64,000 nucleotides of DNA from SAR86 cluster bacterium AG-390-O18 (GTDB taxonomy: Bacteria; Pseudomonadota; Gammaproteobacteria; Magnimaribacterales; AG-339-G14), in contig QCHF01000001.1 of NCBI GenBank assembly GCA_003279605.1, forward strand, positions 400,075-464,074, in the 5' to 3' direction. This document shows positions 41,181-55,944 of this stretch, one piece after another. How positions within the stretch are numbered: the first letter of the stretch is position 1; each line of letters opens with the position of its first letter. A program made the translations under genes and the position numbers. The notes beneath the pieces are model-generated. The model made no database searches. It worked only from the letters and a program-made list of their open reading frames with translations, and was not told where the DNA came from.

Positions 41181-41813
41181 TTAGTTTTCTATTGGCAAGG
41201 AATTACTTTCTGCATTCTCCTGATCGAAAAAAACTTTTGAAAGCTCGTCTTTTAATTTAAGAATAGATTGGTTGGTTTGCCTTCTAAAAGAATCTATAGA
41301 GTTCACTGCCTCTTCTAGTTCCTTTATACGCAGCTCATAGTCAGGCGAGCTTAGAGAAGATGTATCTATTTTTGCAACTCTGGTTTTTATATCTGAAATA
41401 GATTTTGCAAATTCTTTTGAGATTAATCTAACTTCTTGAGATTGAGTAAAAATTTCTTTTATGGATTCATCAATTGACTTGAGTTGATCTTCAAGAGTAG
41501 CAATTCTTTTCTTATTTCTTTTATTGCTTAAATCCCATAACTTTCTTATTTCCCTATTAACTTCCTTAAGATCATCTGAAAGAGTTTCAACAGTAACCTC
41601 TGATGACTGAACTGATTGTTGAACTTTTTGCTCCAAATCAATCAATCTTGAATTCATGTTTATTAGGTTTTCTTGCTGAGATGAAGTCCTAAAGAGCATA
41701 AAAGAGATCAACAAAACAAAAACTAGAAGGAAGACTCCATAAGATATTACTGAACTCGGAGGTACCTGACTGGAGGGAAATATTCTTCTTGTTGAGATTG
41801 GATTTTTTTTCAT
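41181..41813 (-). CDS. Hypothetical membrane-anchored coiled-coil protein
   Basis: One N-terminal TM followed by a long heptad-rich region (LIDLEQKVQQSV...ELRIKELEEAVNSIDSF). Confidence 0.65.
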   Translation of the reverse strand: MKKNPISTRRIFPSSQVPPSSVISYGVFLLVFVLLISFMLFRTSSQQENLINMNSRLIDLEQKVQQSVQSSEVTVETLSDDLKEVNREIRKLWDLSNKRNKKRIATLEDQLKSIDESIKEIFTQSQEVRLISKEFAKSISDIKTRVAKIDTSSLSSPDYELRIKELEEAVNSIDSFRRQTNQSILKLKDELSKVFFDQENAESNSLPIEN

Positions 41814-41886
41814 TTACTTGAGATTGGTTATTTTGTTTATTTTAATTCATGGTTAGAATAGAAAGCTATTAAATTAAGGAGAGCAA

Positions 41887-42999
41887 ATGAATTTTAATTT
41901 TTCTGAAGATCAATTGTTAATGAAAGAAGAAGTGAAAAAACTTCTTGATAAAGAGAATTCTGTTAAAAGAAATAGAAATATTTTAGAAGGAGAAGAAAAG
42001 TTTGATAAAGAGCTTTGGGACCAGCTAGTCCAAATGGGCTTAACTGCTACTACTATTCCTGAAGAGTACGGCGGAATAGGTATGGGTTTTTTAGAATTGT
42101 GCGTTATTGCTGAAGAACTTGGAAGAGGAATAGCTCCAGTTCCATTCTCTTCTAGTGTTTATCTTGCTACTACAGCAATTCTTAATTCTTCAAATGAAGA
42201 TGTTAAAAAAGAATTTCTACCAAAATTGGCAGGTGGTGAGATTATAGGTACTTTTGCACACTCGGAAAAAACAACATTTCCTAGTGAATCTGGAATAAGT
42301 GTTACTGCTAAATCTGGAAAAATAACTGGAAAAAAAGTTGCCGTGCCTGATGGAGATATAGCAAATTTTGCTCTGGTTTCTGCAACTTCAGGTAAAAATA
42401 AAATTGGACTTTATTTGGTTGATTTATCTGCGGATGGTGTGGAAATTGATTCTTTAGAAACTTTTGATCCTTCTAGATCTCATGCTGACATATCTTTTAA
42501 AAATACACCTGCTCAAGAGTTAAGCGCAGATGCTTGGGAAGACATAGAAAAACTTCTGGATCAATCTGCGGTTTTATTTGCTTTTGAACAAGTAGGTGGT
42601 GCTGAAGCAGCAATGAATCAAGCTAAAGATTATGCTATGGGAAGATATGCTTTTGGAAGAGCTATTGCTTCTTTTCAAGCTATCAAACATAAAGTAGCTG
42701 ATATGTATATTTCACTTCAGTTAGCTCGTTCTAACTGTTATTACGGTGCCTGGGCTTTAACTAACGATGCACCTGAACTTCCAACAGCAGCAGCTACTGC
42801 TCGAGTAAGTGCTACAAAGGCATTTTATGAATGTTCAAAAGAAAATATCCAAACTCATGGAGGAATGGGTGCTACATGGGAATTTGATTGCCATCTTTTC
42901 TACAGGAGAGCAAGATTGCTTTCCAGTAACATAGGCAGTCAAGGAATATGGAAAGATAAATTAATTACATCACTAGAAAAAAGTAATTCACCAACTTAA
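41887..42999 (+). CDS. Acyl-CoA dehydrogenase family protein (short subunit type)
   Basis: TTIPEEYGGIGMGFLELCVIAEELGRGIAPVPF; AFEQVGGAEAAMNQAKDYAMGRYAFGRAIASFQAIKHKVADMY; IQTHGGMGATWEFDCHLFYRRA. Confidence 0.94.
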   Translation: MNFNFSEDQLLMKEEVKKLLDKENSVKRNRNILEGEEKFDKELWDQLVQMGLTATTIPEEYGGIGMGFLELCVIAEELGRGIAPVPFSSSVYLATTAILNSSNEDVKKEFLPKLAGGEIIGTFAHSEKTTFPSESGISVTAKSGKITGKKVAVPDGDIANFALVSATSGKNKIGLYLVDLSADGVEIDSLETFDPSRSHADISFKNTPAQELSADAWEDIEKLLDQSAVLFAFEQVGGAEAAMNQAKDYAMGRYAFGRAIASFQAIKHKVADMYISLQLARSNCYYGAWALTNDAPELPTAAATARVSATKAFYECSKENIQTHGGMGATWEFDCHLFYRRARLLSSNIGSQGIWKDKLITSLEKSNSPT

Positions 43000-43023
43000 A
43001 ATTAAATAAATAGGAGTATAAAC

Positions 43024-44264
43024 ATGGATTTTAACGATACTAAAGACGAAGCAAAGTTTAGAGATGAGGTAAGTTCTTGGTTGTCTGCTAATGCAGATAA
43101 AAAAGAACATGCTAAAGACATTTACCGCCCTGCTGAAATGAGTAGTGAGGGTGAATCTGGAGAATCAAGCGCACTTAGAGACGCAAAAACTTGGCAAGCA
43201 AAGAAATACGATGCTGGTTGGGCATGTCTTCACTGGCCTAAAGATTATGGTGGACGAGACGCGACTCCAATGGAAAGAGTAATTTGGGGACAAGAAGAAT
43301 CTAAATTTAAAGTACCAGGTGGTTTTTTTGAAATCGGACAAGGGATGGCAGGTCCTGTATTAATGCTATATGCAACAGAAGAACAGAAAAAGAGACATCT
43401 TCCTCCAATGGCAAAAGGTGAAGAAATTTGGTGTCAGTTGTTTAGTGAGCCTGGAGCTGGCTCCGATTTAGCTGGTATTAAAACTAAAGCTGAACTAGAC
43501 GGTGATACTTGGACTATTAATGGTCAAAAAGTATGGACTTCTGGAGCCCACTACAGTGATTATGGAATCATTGTTACTAGAAGTGATTTCTCAGCGCCTA
43601 AACATAAAGGTCTAACCTACTTCTTCTTGGACATGAAATCTCCTGGAGTTGAAGTTAGACCAATCAAACAAATCACAGGTGGAGCTAACTTTAATGAAGT
43701 TTATTTTACCGATGTAAAAATTCCTGATTCACAGCGTCTTGGCGAAATTGGTGACGGCTGGAAGGTTTCCTTAACAACTCTAATGAATGAGAGACTTGCT
43801 GTTGGTGATGCATCTGGAGTAGATTTTCAAGAAATCTTTGAGCTTGCTAAAGATCAAGATTTCAATGGTGACACTGCAATTTCAAATGGAGCTGTCAGAG
43901 AAAAACTTGCAGATTGGTATTGTGAGCAATCAGGTTTGAAGTACACAAAAATGAGAAACATCTCAGCCTTATCTCAAGGAAGTACTCCTGGTCCTGAAGC
44001 TTCTATAACTAAGATAGTTAGTGCAAATAAACTTCAAGATATTGCAAATTATGGTATGGATCTAATGGATAATGCCTCCATTGCAAGAGATGATGAAACT
44101 GCTATTTTTCAAGGAAGCTTACTTGGAGCGCCTCTTATAAGAATTGCAGGTGGAACTGATGAAGTGCTTAAAAATATTATTGCCGAGCAAGTCCTAGGAA
44201 TGCCGCAAGATATTAGGGTAGATAAAAACGTTCCGTTTAACGAAATACCTACAGGTTCGAAGAA

Positions 44265-44268
<4 letters not shown>
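43024..44268 (+). CDS. Acyl-CoA dehydrogenase family protein
   Basis: QLFSEPGAGSDLAGIKTKAELDGDTWTINGQKVWTSGAHYSDYGIIVTR; IAGGTDEVLKNIIAEQVLGMP. Confidence 0.95.
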
Positions 44269-47563
<3,295 letters not shown>

Positions 47564-47567
<4 letters not shown>

Positions 47568-49996
47568 CTTGCTGCCATTTTTAAAGCTTCATCGACATCG
47601 ACAGAAACCAATCTTGATACGCCTGGCTCCTGCATAGTAACACCCATAAGATGTTTGCTTTTCTCCATTGAAATTTTGTTATGCGTTACGAAAATAAATT
47701 GGACCTTTTCAGACATTTCCTCAACCATATTAATGAATCTTGAAGTATTGAAGTCATCCAGTGGAGCATCAATTTCATCGAGAATACAAAAAGGTGCTGG
47801 ATTAAGAGAGAAAAAACTAAATACCAACGCTATAGACGATAAAGCTTTTTCTCCACCCGACAACTGAGAAACATTTACATTCTTTTTTCCAGGTGGCATA
47901 GCCTTGAAAAGCACCCCGGATTCTAATAAATCTCTTTCAGTTAATTCTAATTTAGCAAAGCCACCGCCAAATAATTTTGGAAAAAGTTCACCTAATTTAA
48001 TATTCAGCTTATCTAGCGTGTCCTTGAATTTTGTTCTTGATTCTAAATCAATTTTCTTAATTGCCCCTTGCAAGGTTTCTAGTGCACTATTTAGTTCCGA
48101 CATTTGAGTATCAATTTCAGAGTTTCTTTCTTCTTCTAATTTGTACTCTTCTGCTGCAGCTAAATTTATCGGGCCAATTCTTTCTATTGAATTTTCAATT
48201 TTTGAAATTTCTTCAACCAGTGACTCCTCGGTCATATTCTCAGTAATTTCATCAAGCAATCCTTGAATCTCATAATTATCGTTTTTAAGTTGCTCTTCAA
48301 AAATTGCTGATTCAGAAATAAATCCCTGTCTTTCTAATTTATATTTTTGAATATCACTATTAAATTCTTCAATACTAATATCGGTTTCATGAATTCTTCG
48401 CTCGTTGGCTCTAATAATTTCATTTAAATCATTAAAATTTTCTCTAAGTTTTGAGAGGTTTCCCTCTACATCTACCCTAGAGTCTAATAAAGGCTTAATA
48501 TCTGCTTCAATTTTTTGTATTGGGCCTTCAATCTCAACAAGCTTTTCTTCAAGAGAATTTTTTGCAGTAACAGTATTTAGCTTGGAACTTTCAATTGCAG
48601 ATAATTTGCTCTTAATTTCAGCTATTTTTACTTTAAAAGATGTAATTTCTGAACTCAAAGAAAGAAGTTCAGTTTTTTGAGCCTTAAACTTTTCTTCTTG
48701 ATATTGAGATTGATGCTTAATTGATTCCTTTAGCTTTTCTAACTTATTTTTAATCTCTTGAGTAAAGGAATGAATTTCTTTGATATCACTCTCTGTTTTT
48801 GTTGAGAAATCTCTTGCAGTCTCTTCTAGAGAAATCGTTAGATTAGATACGTCAAGAAAGATTTTTTCCACTAAGAAATCAGGAGACATTGCCCCTTCCA
48901 GTTTAGAAAAGCTTTCGTCTAAGGCTTGAAGTTCTGGTTCTTTTTTTGAAAGTTCTAACTCAGCTTCAGATAACTCTTTAGATAAATTATCTTTTTCGGA
49001 AGAAAAATCATTCAAAGTTTCCACCATTTGATCTATTTCTGAAAGGAGGTCGTTTTTTTTCTCTTTCAACAAAGATAATTCTTGTTCAGAACTACTAAGG
49101 TCTGCGCCACTAGAGTAATAATCTTGTTGAACTTTATCTATTTTTTGTTGAATTTCAGATTGAGATACTTTCGATTTATCTATTTCAGAGTTAAGTGAGA
49201 TTTTAAGAGTTCTTTCTTTTTCTAGGCTCGATTCAAGTTCTTTGATTGAAAGATCTATATTTGAAATTTTTTCTTTTCTTGTTTGCCATGATATTGCTTT
49301 TAAAAGGCCTTTTTTTGATTTTTCTTCAGCTTTCAAAGCTTTATATCTTTCAGCTGACTTTACTTGCCTTTTAAGTTTTAAAAGCTGTCTTTCTATCTCA
49401 TCTTTAAGATCTTTGACTCTACTAAGATTTTCTTTAGTTTTCTTTATTCTTGATTCAGTTTCTTTTTTCCTTTCACGATAAACAGAAATACCTGCAACCT
49501 CTTCAATATACATTCTTAGTTCTTCAGGTTTAGAGCTTATTAGCTTAGTCGCCATTTCTTGTTCAATGACTGCATAACTTCTAGGTCCAAGACCAGTACC
49601 GAGAAATATATCTGTAATGTCTTTTCTCCTGCATTCAGAGCCGTTTAAAAAGTAGATAGATCTTCCATCAATTTCTAAAACTCGTTTAACGGAAATTTCT
49701 GAATAGCTCGAATATTCTCCACCTAATTTTCCTAAAGAATTATCAAATAAAAGTTCTACAGAAGCGCGACTCGAAGGCGCTCTGGATGATGATCCGCTAA
49801 AAATAACATCGGCCATATTTTCGCCTCTTAAATTTTTTGCAGATATTTCTCCCATGACCCATCTAACAGCGTCTATGATATTAGATTTACCGCAACCGTT
49901 AGGCCCGACTACTCCACTCATGCTGCTAGGGAAGGAAATTTTCGTGGGGTCCACGAAAGATTTAAAACCAGATAGGCTGATGTTTTTTAATCTCAT
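47564..49996 (-). CDS. smc: Chromosome segregation SMC protein, unusually short (810 aa), no recognisable hinge
   Basis: Walker A GPNGCGKSNIIDAVRWVMGE, signature QLSGGEKALSSIALVF, Walker B FCILDEIDAPLDDFN, followed by zipA-ligA. Conserved SMC hinge motifs not found. Confidence 0.9.
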
Positions 49997-50045
49997 CCTT
50001 GGATGTATATTTTAACTGATTTAGGCCTTTAAAACCCTATTTTTT

Positions 50046-50594
50046 CTAATTTTTAAGCTTTTTCAATGCAAGATTCATTGCAATAATCAAGGATTCTTTT
50101 TCTTTGTTATTTGTTGAATTTTCAAGAGCTATTGACCAGCTTTTGAGAGCTTCCTCGAAGTTATTTTGTTTGAAATAATTCAAACCTTGTAGTGAAAGAG
50201 CTCTCGTATCGGATGGGTTTAAATACAAAGCTTTTTCAACGTGGTTAGTGACATCAAGACTAAAATTACCTTGTGACTCGTAATAAGACTCTGCAAGAAA
50301 AGAATGTACGTTAGAGTCAATTAAATCTGGATATTCATTTATCAAAAAATTAAAAGTTTTAATTGCCAATTTAAATTTTTCGTCATAAAAAAATCTCTTT
50401 CCAGAAAGCATTACTTCTGATGAATTCAAGTATTTAAAATCAATCTGTAAATCGTGAGGTTTGTCTGAAGCTAGAAACACAAAGTAATCATCCTGAAATG
50501 AAAATTTTTTTAAAGAGCCATAACCCTGTATCAGAAAAAAAAGAAAAAATGAAAAAATGATGATTGCGAAGTAACTGATAACTTTAATGTTCAT
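50046..50594 (-). CDS. TPR-containing c-type cytochrome biogenesis protein (CcmI/CcmH C-terminal type)
   Basis: TPR-like repeats (VEKALYLNPSDTRALSLQGLNYFKQNNFEEALKSW) at the end of the ccm operon. Confidence 0.75.
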   Translation of the reverse strand: MNIKVISYFAIIIFSFFLFFLIQGYGSLKKFSFQDDYFVFLASDKPHDLQIDFKYLNSSEVMLSGKRFFYDEKFKLAIKTFNFLINEYPDLIDSNVHSFLAESYYESQGNFSLDVTNHVEKALYLNPSDTRALSLQGLNYFKQNNFEEALKSWSIALENSTNNKEKESLIIAMNLALKKLKN

Positions 50595-50959
50595 TTTTTT
50601 AAAAAATTAAAAAGAAAGAAAATTCCAATACCGATTAGCAATAAGGGAAATCCATACAAAATGAAAATTGATATTTTATTTTCTGGCATAAACAAAATAC
50701 CTTCTCCATAAAGCTTAATTAAATTATTTTTAATTTCTTTTGGAGTCTTCCCATTTTCAAGCTCATTAAAAATGACGTTTTTCAAATCATTTGCTATATC
50801 AGAATCAGATTCTGCAATAGAGGATCCAGAGCAGAGTGGACAACTTACTTCCTTCGATAGCTCAATAAAATCTTTTTCTAAATTTTCATTTGAAAAATCA
50901 TAAATATCCTTTGCTTCCAAAGAAAAAGATAAAAAAAGGATTGGTATTAGTAACAACAT
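50591..50959 (-). CDS. ccmH: Cytochrome c-type biogenesis protein CcmH
   Basis: LSKEVSCPLCSGSSIAESDSDIANDLKNVI (LRCPxC-like). Confidence 0.92.
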   Translation of the reverse strand: MLLLIPILFLSFSLEAKDIYDFSNENLEKDFIELSKEVSCPLCSGSSIAESDSDIANDLKNVIFNELENGKTPKEIKNNLIKLYGEGILFMPENKISIFILYGFPLLLIGIGIFFLFNFLKK

Positions 50960-50960
50960 T

Positions 50961-51470
50961 TTAATTATTGATTAGGGGAATAAATTTATCTTTCCAAACT
51001 TTTTCAGACATGATGCCGATGTGTTTTTGTAAAATTTTATCCTCTCTAAGAAGATAAGTTTCTGGAGCTCCAGATACTCCGAGACTGAAGCCATATGCGC
51101 CATCCTGATCATAGAGATTTACTGAATAAGGATTTCCATATTGATCTAACCATTTAAACGCTTTTTCTAACTCATCTTTATAGTTCAAACCAACAATATT
51201 CCAACCTTCAGTTTTTTTTGCCATCAAAAAACCATGTTCTAACTTACAATTAATACACCATGTAGCCCAAACGTTTAATAAAGAGAATTCATTCTTTTTT
51301 AATAAATTTACATCAAGAAGATTTCCATCAAAGGTTTTTATCTCTCCTGAAGGAAGATTCTTATCTAGAAAATTAACCTCACTATCTTCAAAAAGATTTA
51401 TAAAAAAAATAGAGAAGATAAATAAAGTCAAAAATAAAGAAAAATAACCTATATACCTAGTGACTTTCAT
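50961..51470 (-). CDS. ccmG: Thiol:disulfide interchange protein DsbE/CcmG
   Basis: LLNVWATWCINCKLEHGFL; GVSGAPETYLL; operon context. Confidence 0.93.
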   Translation of the reverse strand: MKVTRYIGYFSLFLTLFIFSIFFINLFEDSEVNFLDKNLPSGEIKTFDGNLLDVNLLKKNEFSLLNVWATWCINCKLEHGFLMAKKTEGWNIVGLNYKDELEKAFKWLDQYGNPYSVNLYDQDGAYGFSLGVSGAPETYLLREDKILQKHIGIMSEKVWKDKFIPLINN

Positions 51471-53326
51471 GAGCTTTTGAATCTAAACAAACTTAAAAAT
51501 CCTCCAAAGGCCATAATCAAAGCTCCCAGCCAAATGAGTCTGACAAATGGCTTTAATTGAGCTTTTACTACCCACCCATCTTCAACTTGATCGCCTATAG
51601 ATATATACAAATCTTCTTTGATAGAAGGATATATTGCGGCTTCAGTCATTATTGATTTTGAAACCGGATAATACCTTTTCTCAGCAATCAAATTAAACTC
51701 CTTATTTAAATTCTCCACTTTAAAACTTACTTCATCGGAAGAAAAATTTTGAGCGATGTTTTTCTTTTCTCCAAGGTAAGTTATGTCGTAATTTTCTAAT
51801 TCAAAGGGTTTGTCCTTGAAAGCGATTAACTCTTTTTGAGATTCTAAAGATGAAACAAGTCCAATTCCTAAAATCATGACAGCAATTCCAAAGTGAGAAA
51901 ATCCCATAGATAAATTCACGTTTCTGGAATTTTTAATTTGTAAAAAAGAGTAATAAATTAAACCGGCCAAAATGCTAGAAATCATTAAGTTCGTTACTGT
52001 AATAGACAATGAAATATTTTTTAAAAACAGCACACTAAAACTTATAGTTAATAAAATTAAGATTGCGAGATAGGTGTAGAGAGTCTTAGGCTCGGTTGTT
52101 CTTGAAGACCAATTGCTGAGAATTCCAAATCCTTGAAAAAAAGCTAAAAAGAATGCAATAGGAACAGTAACTGAATCAAAATAAGGCTTGCCCACAGAAA
52201 TATCTTTTCCTCCAGAAAAAATTTCATAGATTATTGGGTAAATAGTCCCAAAAAGAATAGCAACTGCCAAAATAATTAAAAATACGTTATTGATTAAAAA
52301 GAAAAATTCTCTAGAAAGAATAGATCCATATGTATAACTTAAATCAGTAAGTTTGGAGCTTGAGTAAACAATCAAAGAAAAAATTAAAACAAATAAAATA
52401 ATAAAAAGAAGAATCAAGCCTCTTTCAGGGTCTAAAGCAAAAGTATGAACAGAGGTAACTATTCCAGACCTAACTAAAAATAAGCCAATGTAGCTGGATA
52501 AAATTGCTCCTAGAGATAAAAGCACCGTCCACTTAGAAAAAATGTTTCTTTTAGAGGTAGCTATTGCTGAGTGAATTAAAGCCGTTGCAATAAGCCAAGG
52601 TATTAAAGAAGAGTTTTCAACTGGATCCCAAAACCACCAGCCTCCCCAACCAAGTTCATAGTAAGCCCACCAACTTCCGAGTGCTATACCTAAAGTTAAA
52701 AATGACCAAGAAATTACTGACCAATTTTTTAAATCGCTTGCCCAGTTTTTATAATTTGAATCTACGCAACGTGCCATAGCAATGGCAAATGGCAAAGTCA
52801 GAGCAGTGTAGCCAAGATAAAGAGTTGGCGGATGAATGGTAAAAGCAAAATCTTGCAGTAAAGGATTTAAGTCCAAACCTCCTTCGGGAGAGAAAGGGAG
52901 TAATCTTTCGAAAGGATTTGAAGTAAAGATGACAAAACCTGAAAAAAGGGAAAATATGACAAATAAAAAAAATATGCCAAAACTAGATTGAGTTTTTAAG
53001 TAAAAAATCAAAGTCCAAAGGCTAAGAAATAAAAGATACAAAAGCATAGAACCTTCATGACCACCCCATAGTGCGGCAAATTTATAATAATTAGGAAGAT
53101 TTTCATTTGAGTTATTTGCCACATACAAAACAGTAAAGTCATCCATTAAAAAACTTATTTCAAGACATATAAAACTCAATAGAACACTGAAAAAGAATAA
53201 ATAAACCATTTTAGGAGAAATAATGAAGTTGTTATTTCTATAAAATGAGAAAGAGTTACCAAAAACGTAAAAACTAGAAATGGTAAAAGCTAGCACTAAA
53301 AATAATAAACCTATTTCTGGAATCAT
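51467..53326 (-). CDS. ccmF: Heme lyase CcmF/NrfE family
   Basis: ALWGGHEGSMLLYLL; WAYYELGWGGWWFWDPVENSSLIPWL (WWD motif). Confidence 0.97.
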   Translation of the reverse strand: MIPEIGLLFLVLAFTISSFYVFGNSFSFYRNNNFIISPKMVYLFFFSVLLSFICLEISFLMDDFTVLYVANNSNENLPNYYKFAALWGGHEGSMLLYLLFLSLWTLIFYLKTQSSFGIFFLFVIFSLFSGFVIFTSNPFERLLPFSPEGGLDLNPLLQDFAFTIHPPTLYLGYTALTLPFAIAMARCVDSNYKNWASDLKNWSVISWSFLTLGIALGSWWAYYELGWGGWWFWDPVENSSLIPWLIATALIHSAIATSKRNIFSKWTVLLSLGAILSSYIGLFLVRSGIVTSVHTFALDPERGLILLFIILFVLIFSLIVYSSSKLTDLSYTYGSILSREFFFLINNVFLIILAVAILFGTIYPIIYEIFSGGKDISVGKPYFDSVTVPIAFFLAFFQGFGILSNWSSRTTEPKTLYTYLAILILLTISFSVLFLKNISLSITVTNLMISSILAGLIYYSFLQIKNSRNVNLSMGFSHFGIAVMILGIGLVSSLESQKELIAFKDKPFELENYDITYLGEKKNIAQNFSSDEVSFKVENLNKEFNLIAEKRYYPVSKSIMTEAAIYPSIKEDLYISIGDQVEDGWVVKAQLKPFVRLIWLGALIMAFGGFLSLFRFKSS

Positions 53327-53745
53327 TTTTCAAGAGCCTTTTTTACTTCTTTAGGTACATAGTTTTCATCATGTTTAGCTAAAATTTGATAAGCATCAAG
53401 ACTCATCTTGCTTTTATCAAAGTAGCCTGTAGCGACTACTCCAGCGTTTTCTTTAAATAAATCTGGAAGAATGCCTGTGTAATTTACTGCAATAGATTTT
53501 TTTAAGTCAGTAATTATGAATTCTATTTCTAAGGAGTCTGTTGATCTCTTCAGACTTCCAGTTTCAACTAAACCTCCTGCTCTGATTGCATTTCTTCCTT
53601 GGGGCGGATTCTCAAACAAATCTGATGGTGAGTAGAATAAATTTACATTATCTCTGATGGCAAAATAAACCAAAACAAAGGCAAGGGCTGAACAAAAAAC
53701 TATGAACAGAACTGCATAAAGTCTTTTTAATCTATGTTTTTTCAT
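53323..53745 (-). CDS. ccmE: Cytochrome c maturation protein CcmE
   Basis: IRAGGLVETGSLKR; FIITDLKKSIAVNYTGILPDLFKENAGVVATG; LAKHDENYVP heme-binding motif. Confidence 0.96.
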   Translation of the reverse strand: MKKHRLKRLYAVLFIVFCSALAFVLVYFAIRDNVNLFYSPSDLFENPPQGRNAIRAGGLVETGSLKRSTDSLEIEFIITDLKKSIAVNYTGILPDLFKENAGVVATGYFDKSKMSLDAYQILAKHDENYVPKEVKKALEK

Positions 53746-53869
53746 TATTTTTTATCTTTGATTCGTTCTTTCTTATTTTTGCCAGTGGTAAAAAAATTAA
53801 AAGCAAGCAAATAAATCCCATTATTGAAACAACAGACCAGATATGAATATTAAATTCTCCAAAATCCAT
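53732..53869 (-). CDS. ccmD: Heme exporter protein CcmD (not in ORF track)
   Basis: MDFGEFNIHIWSVVSIMGFICLLLIFLPLAKIRKNESKIKNNEKT*, between ccmC and ccmE, overlapping ccmE start by 14 nt. Confidence 0.85.
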   Translation of the reverse strand: MDFGEFNIHIWSVVSIMGFICLLLIFLPLAKIRKNESKIKNNEKT

Positions 53870-53871
53870 AG

Positions 53872-54621
53872 TTAATTATTGCTTGAAAGTTTTTTGAACC
53901 ATTCCTTGTTTTGCTCTCTGGTAGATATTTCTGCTCTCATAAAAAGCAATCCAGTAAAAAAAACAAATAAATAAACTCCTAAAATTGAGAGTAATAACGG
54001 GATAAGCATTTCACTGGAAATAGATGACTCACCGGAAATGGATATTGATGCAGGTTGATGAAGGGTATTCCACCAGTCAACTGATTTTTTTACTATCGGA
54101 AGATTTACAACTCCAATCAAAGTTATTATAGAAACCGCAGTGTCTGCAGACTTTCTAGAGGCAAAAGTTGATTGCATGCCAATGATTGCTAGATAAAATA
54201 AAAAGAGTACTAAAGTAGAGGTCAGGCGAGCATCCCATACCCACCAGGTTCCCCAAGTTGGCTGTCCCCAGATAGCTCCGCTAAGTAATCCAATAAAGGT
54301 AAAAGCTGCACCTATTGGGGCAAGGCTTTTAATATAGACTCCTGCCATTTTCATACGCCATATTAAGAAAACTGCTGCAGCAACAGATATTGAATAATAA
54401 ATGACTTGAGATACAGATACCGCTGGAACATGAAAATATATTATTCGATAAACATCTCCTTGAACCGCATCCGTAGGAGAGAAAAATAATCCCCAAATAG
54501 AAGAAATGACTATCAACGAAATACTAAAAACTCCAACGAATGGAATTACTTTGCCAGAGATTTTGTAAAACCACGGATAAGATCCAAGTTTGTGATAAAA
54601 GTTTTTTAATATTTGAAACAT
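53872..54621 (-). CDS. ccmC: Heme ABC transporter permease CcmC
   Basis: IIYFHVPAVSVSQVIY; SGAIWGQPTWGTWWVWDARLTSTLVLFLFYL; SVDWWNTLHQPASI. Confidence 0.97.
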   Translation of the reverse strand: MFQILKNFYHKLGSYPWFYKISGKVIPFVGVFSISLIVISSIWGLFFSPTDAVQGDVYRIIYFHVPAVSVSQVIYYSISVAAAVFLIWRMKMAGVYIKSLAPIGAAFTFIGLLSGAIWGQPTWGTWWVWDARLTSTLVLFLFYLAIIGMQSTFASRKSADTAVSIITLIGVVNLPIVKKSVDWWNTLHQPASISISGESSISSEMLIPLLLSILGVYLFVFFTGLLFMRAEISTREQNKEWFKKLSSNN

Positions 54622-54623
54622 AT

Positions 54624-55283
54624 CTAATTAAAATGAAGTTTCAATGCTCCAACCGAAGCAAACAAAATAATCGGTAACAAAAATATAAGTATTGCTGTAA
54701 GTAGCAAAATGTTTGAAGAAAAGTTTATGTCGTTTAATGAGTAATTAATCGCCTGAGTACCCAATATCAAGACCGGTAAACTCAAAGGTAGCATTAGGGC
54801 AGGACCAGTGATACTGTTTTTTCCAAGTGAAAGTGCTCCAGCTAGCGCACCAAAAAGACAAATGGTTGGGGTTCCAATCAACAAGCTTATGATTAAAGGT
54901 TTTAAGCCCTCTAGAGGAAGATATAGTAAAAAAACAGAAAAAACAGAAAGGATGATGATTGGTAAGCAACTAAAAACCCAATTCACGAAAATTTTTATCA
55001 AAACAATCAATGATAGATTTTGTCCAGATGCCAATAGAAGCTCAATGCTTCCGTCTTCATAATCTTCAGAAAAAATATTTTGAAAAGATATCAAAGTCGA
55101 TAACAGGACAGTAATCCAAATTAAGCCTGGAGCTAAATTTTTTAATATATCTGGATCGTTGGAAATTCCAATTGGATATAAAGAAATAGAAATCAAAAAA
55201 AAGACCACTGGGCCGATGAAAGATGAAGACTTTCTCGAATAGATAAGAAATTCCTTTTTAAGTATTTTTGTAAAGTAAATCAT
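54624..55283 (-). CDS. ccmB: Heme exporter protein CcmB
   Basis: LAPGLIWITVLLSTLISFQNIFSEDYEDGSIELLL; operon context. Confidence 0.95.
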   Translation of the reverse strand: MIYFTKILKKEFLIYSRKSSSFIGPVVFFLISISLYPIGISNDPDILKNLAPGLIWITVLLSTLISFQNIFSEDYEDGSIELLLASGQNLSLIVLIKIFVNWVFSCLPIIILSVFSVFLLYLPLEGLKPLIISLLIGTPTICLFGALAGALSLGKNSITGPALMLPLSLPVLILGTQAINYSLNDINFSSNILLLTAILIFLLPIILFASVGALKLHFN

Positions 55284-55861
55284 CAGTTAAAGAGGTTCAT
55301 ATCAATCAAAGGAAAATCATCGTTAGATCTATCGTGAGATGAAAAGATAATTTTTGCTCCGGCATTAATTTTCATATCAAAGATTTCCTGCAGAAAATCA
55401 GTTGTTTTTCTATCTAAGTTATTAAAAGGCTCATCAAGGAGATACAAATCAGCTGTTGAAAGCATAAAACTTGCAATATTGATTTTTCGCTTTTGCCCTT
55501 CTGAAAGATATGCTGACTGAATATCAGAATAATCAATAAGGTCTAGTTGTTTAAGAGCAGAATTAATCTGAGAATGAGAAATTTTAGATAGTCTGATATC
55601 AAAATAAATGTTTTCTCTTGCTGACAAATTATTTTTTAATCCAGTTTTATGACCTGAATAAAATACTAAATAATCCTCTGAAGAAGATAAGTATCCTTCG
55701 TAATTTTTATAGATACCTGAAAGAATTTTTAGCAAAGTTGATTTGCCAGAACCATTATCTCCTACAAGCTTAAAAACACTATCGTTTGCGAATTCAAAGC
55801 TCAGATTTGAAAAAATATATTTATCATCAAACTTGTATGATAAATTTGCTGTTTTAAGCAT
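55283..55861 (-). CDS. ccmA: Heme ABC exporter ATP-binding protein CcmA
   Basis: LVGDNGSGKSTLLKILSGIY; LSEGQKRKINIASFML; LYLLDEPFNNLD. Confidence 0.95.
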   Translation of the reverse strand: MLKTANLSYKFDDKYIFSNLSFEFANDSVFKLVGDNGSGKSTLLKILSGIYKNYEGYLSSSEDYLVFYSGHKTGLKNNLSARENIYFDIRLSKISHSQINSALKQLDLIDYSDIQSAYLSEGQKRKINIASFMLSTADLYLLDEPFNNLDRKTTDFLQEIFDMKINAGAKIIFSSHDRSNDDFPLIDMNLFN

Positions 55862-55944
55862 CTAAATATGCAGTTATTACTAAAATTAATTAAATTCGCT
55901 CGTTATTATAACTATAATATCTATTCAAAATTTGAGTATTAAAT

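Noticed and set aside
48405-48680. 91-aa and similar plus-strand ORFs antisense to smc
   Set aside because: Low-complexity S/L/F-rich products typical of antisense of coiled-coil genes.
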